Positions 1 through 5,426 of a DNA stretch of 5,711 nt are shown one piece after another. The notes beneath the pieces are model-generated. The model saw only the letters and a program-made list of their open reading frames with translations. It was not told where the DNA came from and did no database searches. The stretch spans positions 1-5,711 of the forward strand of contig JACCSF010000147.1 in the NCBI GenBank assembly GCA_013813135.1, read 5' to 3'. This DNA is from Thermoleophilaceae bacterium (lineage in GTDB: Bacteria > Actinomycetota > Thermoleophilia > Solirubrobacterales > Thermoleophilaceae). Within the stretch, counting starts at the first letter, position 1. Every line of letters starts with the position of its first letter. The position numbers were made by a program, and so were the translations under genes.

Positions 1-552
1 GCGCGCTGCCACGACGAGCGCGTCCTGCGCGAAGCGCCAGTCCCCGGGCGCGCCGCCCGGCGGCCGGCCGAGGGAGGCGGCGAGGTCCGCGTAGCCGAGG
101 ACGAGCCCGTCGAGCCGGGCCGACGCGCGCGCGATCTCGCCGACCAGGGAGAGCCCTGCAGCCGTCTCGATCAGCGCGATCAGCCGCACCGGCGCCGTCC
201 GGCCCGCCGCACGCTCGGCGCCGTCGAGCAGCCGATCGGCGAACGCGAGGTCATGCGGATGCTCGACCTTGGGCAGCACCGCGGTGACCTCGCGGCGCTC
301 GCTCGCGGCAAGGGCGACCAGGTCGTCATGGCACCACGGCGACCCGATCGCGTTGACCCGCACCGCCACCGCGCCGGCCCCCCACTGCCCCGCGAGCGCC
401 GAGACGACGGCGCCCCGCGCCTCCTCCTTCAGCGCCGGGACGACGGCGTCCTCGAGGTCGACGACCACCTCGTCCGCGACCAGCGTCGCGCCCTTGGCGA
501 GCTTCGCCGCGGGCGCCGCGGGGACGACGAGACAGGCGCGACGGCGACTCAC
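1..552 (-). CDS. HpcH/HpaI aldolase / CitE-like CoA-ester lyase, C-terminus cut by window edge
   Basis: The first 184 residues of a gene that runs off the left edge; the family is usually about 270-320 aa. CitE-like proteins are TIM-barrel lyases or thioesterases acting on malyl-CoA, citramalyl-CoA or similar CoA esters in the cytoplasm, using Mg2+. Visible family motifs are VDLEDAV (31-37), an RVN segment (65-67), PKVEHPHD (94-101), IETAAGL with the presumed metal ligand Glu129 (128-134), and LGYADLAASLG with the presumed metal ligand Asp156 (152-162). The usual N-terminal RSxLFVPG strand is altered to RRACLVVPA, so the arginine-rich start is only partly kept. The chosen start is GTG at 552-550; an in-frame GTG nine bases upstream (561-559) is an alternative, and neither has a convincing Shine-Dalgarno site. 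The gene follows the permease in the same direction after 145 bases, but no functional link to iron uptake is evident. The family is confident; the substrate cannot be told, so no symbol is given. Confidence 0.85.
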   Translation of the reverse strand, partial: MSRRRACLVVPAAPAAKLAKGATLVADEVVVDLEDAVVPALKEEARGAVVSALAGQWGAGAVAVRVNAIGSPWCHDDLVALAASERREVTAVLPKVEHPHDLAFADRLLDGAERAAGRTAPVRLIALIETAAGLSLVGEIARASARLDGLVLGYADLAASLGRPPGGAPGDWRFAQDALVVAAR

Positions 553-697
553 GCCGCCCACTGTACGCGCCGCCCACGGGAGTTCGTGATGCTCGTGCGG
601 TCGCCGACCAGCCCCGCACCCGTGAGGGCGATGCTGTTGCCATCGGGAGACCAGGTCGGGACCGCACTCCCGAGGCAGTTTGCGGGTTCCTGGCGTT
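549..697 (-). pseudogene. Possible remnant of a TolB/PD40-type beta-propeller repeat
   Basis: This covers nearly all of the 145-base gap between permease and lyase. Read on the minus strand in the frame that stops with TGA at 551-549, it contains a VPTWSPDGNSIALTG segment followed by NSRGRRVQWAA. The WSPDGxxIA core is the hallmark of PD40/TolB-like beta-propeller blades, which form large extracytoplasmic proteins. Only about one blade is present. No start codon or rest of the gene is seen: upstream, the same frame runs into the permease coding sequence. Its TGA overlaps the GTG of the lyase gene by four bases, as real neighbours do at the other junctions here. The likeliest reading is the 3' stump of a deleted gene left where the iron operon now ends. 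Chance resemblance in a short GC-rich frame remains possible. No intrinsic terminator with a stem and T-run was seen in this gap. Confidence 0.35.
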
Positions 698-2245
698 TCA
701 GTTCCCCAGCCGCCCCAGTTCCCGGCTGCCACGTACTACCAGTAGCCATACCGCCGGCGCCGCGAGCGCGCACAGCAGCAGCGCCGGCACGGCCGCCTGG
801 GAGTACTGAGACACCGAGGTGGCGGTCCACACCTCCGTGGCCAGGGTGTCGAAGCCGATCGGGCGCAGTACCAGCGTGGCAGGCAACTCCTTGAGTGTGG
901 ACAGGAGCACGAGGGTCGCGCCGGCGAGCAGCCCCGGGGCCACGACGGGCACGGTCACGGTGGCCAGCGTATGGGTGGGCCCGCGGCCCAGGCCGCGCGA
1001 GGCCTCCTCGAGCCGGGGCTCCGCCCGGGCCAGCGCCGCGCTGGTGCCGGCCAGCGCCTGCGGGAAGAACCGCACGATGTACGCCGTCACGAGCAGGGCA
1101 AGCGACTGGTAGACCACCGGTGCGTGTCGCGCCGCGAAGAACACGAACGCGAGCGCGGCGACGATGCCTGGAAGTGCGTTGGCGCCGTAGCCGACGCGCT
1201 CCAGCGCGAGAGTCCATCCTCGCCTATAGCGGGCGGCCAGGACCGCCACGGGCAGCGCCGCCAGCGTCGTGAGCGCAGCCGCTGCCACCGCCACCAGCAA
1301 CGAGTTCAGGGTGGCGGCCGCCACCCCCTCCAACGACGGCGTCCGGCGCATCAGCCAGAGGACCAGCACGCACACCGGCAGCACGAGCCCCATGCCCGCG
1401 ACCGCCCCGCAAAAAGCGAGAGCCGGCACGCGCATCCGCCCCAGCGGCACGAGGGCCGCCGAGCGGACGGTGCGCCCGCCGCTGGGGGCGACCGGTATCC
1501 GGGCGCGTGCTCGCTGCTCGGCCACCAGCACCAGCACGGTGAGCCCGACGAGGACGAGCGCCAGCACGGCGGCCGGTTCGCGGTCAAAGGCCCCTCGGTA
1601 CTGGAGATAGACCGCTTGGGTGAGCGCCTCTGCGCGCATCAGCGACACGACGCCGAAGTCCGCGAGCGTGTAGAGCGCCACGAGCAGCGCCCCCGCCCCG
1701 ATCGCGGGGCGCAGCAGCGGAAGCGTCACCTCGCGGAAAACCTGGCCCGGCCGACGCCCGAGGCCCCGGGCGGTCTCCTCCAGGGCAGGGTCCGTCCGCC
1801 GCAGCGCGGCGACGCAGAGCAGGAACACGAACGGGTAGGTGGCCAGGACGAGCGCGAGCAGGGCGCCGGAGAATCCTTCGAGCGCCGGGAGACCCAGGAG
1901 TCCGCCGGGCCCGGAGACGGCGAGCAGGGCCAGCGCCAGCACGTAGGAGGGCAACACGAGCGGCAGCGCCAGCGCCACCGCCCAGAAGCGCCGGGCCGGC
2001 AGGTCCGTGCGCGTGACGAGAAACGCAGCCGGCACGCCCACCAGCACGGCGCCCGCGGTGACCGCCGTCACCAGCGCCACCGTCTTCGCGATCAGCAGCC
2101 AGGTGCGTGGACGCTCGAGCACGCTCCACGCGTCGGGTCCCGCACCGGCCACGCGCACCACGAGGTAGGCGAGCGGGAGGCATACGAGCCCCACCGCGGC
2201 GACGCCGAGGGTGGAGAGCACCCACGGCGGCCGGCGGTCGCTCAC
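698..2245 (-). CDS. Ferric-iron ABC transporter permease, fused double-domain (FbpB/ThiP-like)
   Basis: Inner-membrane channel of a Fe3+ importer, 515 aa, the expected size for the FbpB/SfuB type in which two permease domains are fused in one chain. About twelve hydrophobic segments can be drawn (roughly 10-31, 52-77, 88-110, 127-148, 182-202, 226-243, 274-298, 311-338, 356-372, 379-395, 438-456, 487-505). Each half carries an EAA-type cytoplasmic loop that docks on the ATPase: LEETARGLGRRPGQVF with downstream LPLLRP (155-180), and LEEASRGLGRGP with downstream VPVVAP (412-437). Both have the conserved glycine. The start is GTG at 2245-2243, whose bases overlap the TGA of the binding-protein gene (GTGA); no Shine-Dalgarno precedes it, so translation is probably coupled to the upstream gene. 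It is the last gene of the importer operon. Thiamine or other ferric-type permeases look alike, but the neighbouring iron-binding protein favours Fe3+. Confidence 0.93.
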   Translation of the reverse strand: MSDRRPPWVLSTLGVAAVGLVCLPLAYLVVRVAGAGPDAWSVLERPRTWLLIAKTVALVTAVTAGAVLVGVPAAFLVTRTDLPARRFWAVALALPLVLPSYVLALALLAVSGPGGLLGLPALEGFSGALLALVLATYPFVFLLCVAALRRTDPALEETARGLGRRPGQVFREVTLPLLRPAIGAGALLVALYTLADFGVVSLMRAEALTQAVYLQYRGAFDREPAAVLALVLVGLTVLVLVAEQRARARIPVAPSGGRTVRSAALVPLGRMRVPALAFCGAVAGMGLVLPVCVLVLWLMRRTPSLEGVAAATLNSLLVAVAAAALTTLAALPVAVLAARYRRGWTLALERVGYGANALPGIVAALAFVFFAARHAPVVYQSLALLVTAYIVRFFPQALAGTSAALARAEPRLEEASRGLGRGPTHTLATVTVPVVAPGLLAGATLVLLSTLKELPATLVLRPIGFDTLATEVWTATSVSQYSQAAVPALLLCALAAPAVWLLVVRGSRELGRLGN

Positions 2246-3246
2246 GTCGTGAAGCCGAGTTCGTCGAGCAGCTCGAGCGTGGAGCGCAGCTTGTCGCCGA
2301 GCAGGCCCAACTCGACCTGTGGCCCGACGACCTCCTCCAGCGGCGGCACGCCGGCGGGGCGCCTGACGCCCTCGATCAGCGGGTACTCGGCGGTGCGCTC
2401 GGAGAAGTAGCGCTGGGCGTCGCGGGAGACCAAGAAGCGGGCGAAACGCTCGGCGTTCCTTCTGTCGTCGGTGGTCTCGAGGATGCCCACCCCGGCGGCG
2501 TTGATCAGCGATCCGGGATCGCCCCTCGCCGGAAAGTGGTTGGCGGCCGCGAGGCTTGGATCCTCGCGCTTCAGCTCGTAGAGGTAGTAGTGGTTCACGA
2601 GGCCCAGCTCTATCTCGTCCTGCCCGACCGCCTCCACCGTCTGGATGTTGTTGTCATAGAGACGCGGCTCGTTGTCCTTCATGGCCTCCAGCCACCGGCG
2701 CGTGCGCTCGTCGCCCACCTCGGCCCGCATGGCCGAGACGAAAGCCTGAAATGACGCGTTGGGCGGCGCGAGGCCGACCTTGCCCTTCCAGCGCTCGTCG
2801 GTCAGATCGAACACGGAGTCGGGCACTTCTGAGTCCTCGAACTTGTCCGTGTCGTAGACGATCACGCGCGCGCGCCCCGACACCCCGGCCCATCGACCCT
2901 CGGGATCGCGAAATCGGTCGGGCACCGCGTCCAGCACCGGCCGCGGCATCGCGGCGAGGTTGTTCTCGACTGCTCCCAGCGCGCCGGCGTCCTGGCTGAA
3001 GAAAACGTCGGCCGGCGAGTTGTCTCCCTCCTCGGCGATGGTCGCAGCGAGCTCCGCGGAGTCGCCGTAGCGCACGTCGACCCCTAGGCCGCTCTCGCGC
3101 TCGAAGCGGTCGATCAGGTCGCCCACCAGCTCCTCGTTGCGCCCCGAGTAGATCGTCAGGTCCGCTCCCGAGCCCCCTCCCGGCCCACACCCGGGCAGCG
3201 CGACCAGGGCGACGGCCGCCGCGACTGCAAAGGCCGCGCGCCTCAC
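2242..3246 (-). CDS. Fe(3+)-binding lipoprotein of ABC importer (FbpA/FutA-like)
   Basis: Extracytoplasmic solute-binding protein, 334 aa, that would capture ferric iron and hand it to the permease. A lipoprotein signal peptide is visible: MRR, a hydrophobic stretch, then lipobox LPGC with Cys20. The mature protein opens with LTIYSGRNEEL (30-40), followed by SPADVFFSQDAGAL (77-90), VIVYDTDKF (128-136) and LVNHYYLYEL (216-225). The adjacent Tyr220-Tyr221 match the tyrosine pair that ligates Fe3+ in FbpA-class proteins. By alignment from memory with Haemophilus FbpA, the His9 ligand position is Asn37 and the Glu57 position is Gln84, so iron would be held mainly by tyrosines plus a bound anion. 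The start is GTG at 3246-3244, overlapping the TGA of the ATPase gene; an open frame continues upstream to 3600 but lies inside the ATPase gene and lacks signal-peptide character. Iron is strongly favoured as ligand, although the exact form is not shown. Confidence 0.94.
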   Translation of the reverse strand: MRRAAFAVAAAVALVALPGCGPGGGSGADLTIYSGRNEELVGDLIDRFERESGLGVDVRYGDSAELAATIAEEGDNSPADVFFSQDAGALGAVENNLAAMPRPVLDAVPDRFRDPEGRWAGVSGRARVIVYDTDKFEDSEVPDSVFDLTDERWKGKVGLAPPNASFQAFVSAMRAEVGDERTRRWLEAMKDNEPRLYDNNIQTVEAVGQDEIELGLVNHYYLYELKREDPSLAAANHFPARGDPGSLINAAGVGILETTDDRRNAERFARFLVSRDAQRYFSERTAEYPLIEGVRRPAGVPPLEEVVGPQVELGLLGDKLRSTLELLDELGFTT

Positions 3247-4232
3247 GGCCGGTCGAACGAGGTGACCCGGCCCTCGTGCAGGCGGACCCGCACCCGAGAG
3301 CCGAGCGGCACCTCCTCGTTCGAGGGCCGCTGGGCCGCCAGCAGCGTGCCATCGGCCAACCGCACTCGGTAGAGAACGTCGTGACCGAGAAAAGTGCGAC
3401 CCACGACCTCGGCGGCCCCGCCAGGATCGATCTCCAGGCCGACGAGCTCCGGCCGCACCAGCACCTCCCCCGAGGCGCCAACCCGCTCGCCGCCCTCGAA
3501 CCCGCTCGCCAATTGAGCCGGCACCAGGTTCGAGGCTCCGACGAAGCGAGCACACCAGCGATCGGCAGGCGTGAAGTAGAGATCCTCCGGCCGCCCGCAC
3601 TGGAGGACCTCGCCGTCACGCATGAGCGCGATGCGGTCGGCCAGGGTGAAAGCCTCCTCGCGGTCGTGAGTGACGAGCACGACCGTGACGCCCTCAGCGC
3701 GCAAGACGCGGGCCAGCTCTCCGCGCATCTCCGCGCGCAGCAGCGCGTCGATCGCGCTCCACGGCTCGTCGAGCAGCACCAGGCCGGGCCGCGGCGCAAG
3801 GGCGCGCGCCAACGCCACTCGCTGCTGCTGGCCGCCCGACAGCGTGCCGGGCGAACGCGATCCGAGCCCCGTGAGGCCCACCAGCTCGAGCAGCTCATCC
3901 ACTCGCGAACCTCGCTCCCGGCGCGGCAGCCCGAAGGCGATGTTGGAGGCAACGTCGAGATGCGGGAAGAGCGCGTAGTCCTGGAAGACCATGCCCACCG
4001 CGCGGCGCTCGGGCGCGACATAGACGCCCGGACCGGCCACCACGCGGCCATCGACCTCCACGCGACCGCCGTCCGGCCTTTCGAACCCTGCGGCCACCCT
4101 GAGCGCGGTTGTCTTGCCGCACCCACTCGGCCCGAGGAGCGCTACGACCTCGCCCGCCGCGACCTCAAGCGAGGCGTCGTCCAGAGCGACGGTGGGCCCG
4201 AACCGCTTGGTGACGGAGTCGAATCGGAGCAT
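3243..4232 (-). CDS. Ferric-iron ABC transporter ATP-binding protein (FbpC-like)
   Basis: Cytoplasmic ATPase that powers the importer, 329 aa. All nucleotide-binding motifs are present: Walker A GPSGCGKT (34-41), Q-loop Gln84 in VFQDYALFPH, signature LSGGQQQR (131-138), Walker B LVLLDEP (151-157, catalytic Glu156), D-loop SAID (159-162) and switch His189 in VTHDREEA. A C-terminal TOBE-like domain spans about 235-325, as in FbpC/PotA-type ATPases. The D-loop region reads DEPWSAID where DEPxSALD with Leu or Phe is usual; this is mild variation. The start is ATG at 4232-4230. A longer frame begins with TTG at 4262, but that would put the start inside the upstream palindromes, and family similarity begins right at MLRFDSVTKRFG. 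It is the first gene of the three-gene importer operon, directly behind two operator-like boxes, and its TGA overlaps the next gene's GTG. Confidence 0.95.
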   Translation of the reverse strand: MLRFDSVTKRFGPTVALDDASLEVAAGEVVALLGPSGCGKTTALRVAAGFERPDGGRVEVDGRVVAGPGVYVAPERRAVGMVFQDYALFPHLDVASNIAFGLPRRERGSRVDELLELVGLTGLGSRSPGTLSGGQQQRVALARALAPRPGLVLLDEPWSAIDALLRAEMRGELARVLRAEGVTVVLVTHDREEAFTLADRIALMRDGEVLQCGRPEDLYFTPADRWCARFVGASNLVPAQLASGFEGGERVGASGEVLVRPELVGLEIDPGGAAEVVGRTFLGHDVLYRVRLADGTLLAAQRPSNEEVPLGSRVRVRLHEGRVTSFDRP

Positions 4233-4236
4233 CGTC

Positions 4237-4250
4237 CTAGGGAACCCTAA
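4237..4250 (-). promoter_or_regulatory. DtxR/IdeR-like box, proximal copy upstream of the iron operon
   Basis: Interrupted palindrome reading TTAGG-GTTC-CCTAG on the minus strand, ending five bases from the ATPase ATG at 4232. One half-site deviates by a single base (CCTAG instead of CCTAA). The half-sites and 4-base spacer equal the repeated unit inside the classical DtxR box TTAGGTTAGCCTAACCTAA (known for the family). It also contains TAGGGT, which fits a TANNNT -10 hexamer about 11 bases before the ATG, so binding here would block the promoter. Regulator identity and promoter position are inferred. Confidence 0.65.
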
Positions 4251-4254
4251 CTGC

Positions 4255-4268
4255 TTAGGCAACCCTAA
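4255..4268 (-). promoter_or_regulatory. DtxR/IdeR-like box, distal copy upstream of the iron operon
   Basis: Reads TTAGG-GTTG-CCTAA on the minus strand, with perfect 5-base half-sites. It starts exactly 18 bases upstream of the proximal copy and shares its nine-base lead GTTAGGGTT, so the two are near-identical tandem units. Together they fill most of the 38-base gap between the dehydrogenase stop (4271) and the ATPase start (4232). The position suggests the importer operon has its own promoter rather than depending only on read-through from the dehydrogenase gene. Confidence 0.68.
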
Positions 4269-4270
4269 CG

Positions 4271-5395
4271 CTACGGCTCCACCGCGCGCGTGATGTCACC
4301 GCTCGCAGAGGCGAACAGCAGCTCGCCCTCGGAGTCGACGCCGATGTGGGTGAGCTGCTGCTGGCGGGCACGCTCGCGCCGCACGTCACCGGCACCGTGG
4401 CCAGGTTTGGGCTCGAGGCTCCAGATGGCGCCTGTGCAGAAGTCGCCGTAGACGTAGCGTCCCGCCAGCTCGGGCAGCCGCGTCCCCCGGTAGACGACGC
4501 CGCCGGTGATCGAACAGCCGTCGGCGTGGGTGTACTCGGCCGCGGGGAACACCAGCTCGCCGCTCGTGTCGAGGCTTGCGTCCGGCAGACGCAGGCTTCC
4601 CTCGTACGCCGGCCAGCCGAGGTTCTTCGGCGGCTCGTCGGGCTCGAGCGCCACACGGTTGACCTCTTCAACGCCGTCCTGGCCGACATCGCCGATCCAA
4701 ACGTCGTTGAGCCCCGCGTCAAACGAGAAGCGCCACGGGTTGCGCAGGCCGTAGAGCTCGACCCGCCAACTCGGCCGGCCGCCGGAATCGACATCGGCGG
4801 AGATGAGCTTGCCGAGCAGGGTCTCGGTGTCCTGGGCGTTGTCGTGGGGGTCAAGGGCGCCGCCCCCGTCCCCGAGCCCGAGGTAAAGCCGCCCGTCGGG
4901 GCCGAAAGCCAGCTGGCCGCCGTTGTGGTTCTCCTCCGGTTGATCGACGAAGAGCAGCTCACGCCGCCCGCCGACGCCGAGCGTGAACTCGGCCACGCGG
5001 GTGTCACCTCGGCGGTCGGTCCAGTGCAGGTAGAGCCTCCGGTTCCGAGCGAAGTCAGGGTGAAAGGCCAAACCCAGCAACCCCTGCTCGGCCCCCGTGA
5101 CGACCTCGTGGCGCAGGTCGATCAGGGTTCTGGCACGGCCTCCTCGGCCCAGGCGGACGAGGCGCCCGGGCTGCTCGAGCACGTACAGGTTGCCGTGGTC
5201 GCCGGGTGCCGCGCCCACGTAGGTAGGCCGCACGAGACCGGACGCCACCCGCCGCAGCGCGAAGTGCGCCGTCGTGCCCGACTCGCGCGCGGCCGGCACG
5301 CCCGCGTCGCTTTGGGCCGTCTCGTTGCCGTCGCCGCAGCCGGCGGCAAACGCCAGGCACGCGAACAGCGGGATGGCACAGGCGGGCGACCTCAT
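4271..5395 (-). CDS. PQQ-dependent sugar dehydrogenase family lipoprotein (GSDH / COG2133-like)
   Basis: Six-bladed beta-propeller of the soluble glucose/sorbosone dehydrogenase family, 374 aa, predicted to be anchored outside the membrane. Members use PQQ to oxidise aldose sugars, but many are uncharacterised. The N-terminus is a lipoprotein signal with lipobox AAGC and Cys20, followed by a short linker. Family motifs in order are EQGLLGLAFHPDF (103-115), ENHNGGQLAFGPDGRLYLGL plus GDGG (155-178), LYGLRNPWRFSFD (214-226), IGDVGQDGVEEVN (234-246), NLGWPAYEG (258-266) and GRYVYGDFCTGAIWSLEP (312-329). The start is ATG at 5395-5393, just before the signal peptide. The frame stays open back to 5650, but that part overlaps the divergent gene and is not protein-like. 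No Shine-Dalgarno is visible, so the message may have a very short leader. A palindromic box lies 17 bases upstream of the ATG. The gene ends 38 bases before the iron operon and shares its direction. Family assignment is firm; substrate and true PQQ use are unknown. Confidence 0.9.
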   Translation of the reverse strand: MRSPACAIPLFACLAFAAGCGDGNETAQSDAGVPAARESGTTAHFALRRVASGLVRPTYVGAAPGDHGNLYVLEQPGRLVRLGRGGRARTLIDLRHEVVTGAEQGLLGLAFHPDFARNRRLYLHWTDRRGDTRVAEFTLGVGGRRELLFVDQPEENHNGGQLAFGPDGRLYLGLGDGGGALDPHDNAQDTETLLGKLISADVDSGGRPSWRVELYGLRNPWRFSFDAGLNDVWIGDVGQDGVEEVNRVALEPDEPPKNLGWPAYEGSLRLPDASLDTSGELVFPAAEYTHADGCSITGGVVYRGTRLPELAGRYVYGDFCTGAIWSLEPKPGHGAGDVRRERARQQQLTHIGVDSEGELLFASASGDITRAVEP

Positions 5396-5411
5396 CGCGC
5401 GCGAGAGCCTA

Positions 5412-5425
5412 TTAGGGTTTCCTAA
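5412..5425. promoter_or_regulatory. DtxR/IdeR-like box in the divergent intergenic gap
   Basis: Reads TTAGG-GTTT-CCTAA on the plus strand, with perfect 5-base half-sites and the same core as the two boxes before the iron operon. It sits in the 31-base gap between the divergent starts at 5395 (minus) and 5427 (plus), ending one base before the plus-strand TTG. A repressor here would cover start regions of both genes. TAGGGT (5413-5418) on the plus strand fits a TANNNT -10 element eight bases before the TTG. Which of the two genes it controls cannot be decided from sequence. Confidence 0.62.
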
Positions 5426-5426
5426 C

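Noticed and set aside
644..672. CGGGAG / CTCCCG inverted repeat as a terminator after the permease
   Set aside because: Six-base stem with a 17-base loop and no T-run; too weak to call.
971..2410. Long plus-strand open frame (479 codons) opposite the permease and binding-protein genes
   Set aside because: Composition is Arg/Gln/His-rich with no recognisable domain. It mirrors GC-rich third-position bias of the real minus-strand genes.
3083..3088. CCTAGG inside the binding-protein gene as another operator copy
   Set aside because: Only a 6-base palindrome without the spaced TTAGG/CCTAA half-sites and in mid-gene; expected by chance.
3276..4250. Plus-strand open frame opposite the ATPase gene
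   Set aside because: Antisense shadow of a gene with complete ABC motifs; no domain or plausible start context.
4233..4262. TTG start at 4262 for the ATPase, adding ten residues
   Set aside because: The extra residues are encoded by the palindromic boxes, and family similarity begins at the ATG at 4232.
4346..5425. Plus-strand open frame opposite the dehydrogenase gene
   Set aside because: Antisense shadow of a well-supported propeller protein; the translation is low-complexity and shows no family motifs.
4255..5425. TTAGGGTT as a telomere-like repeat
   Set aside because: Copies are single units within interrupted palindromes at gene starts, not a head-to-tail TTAGGG tract.
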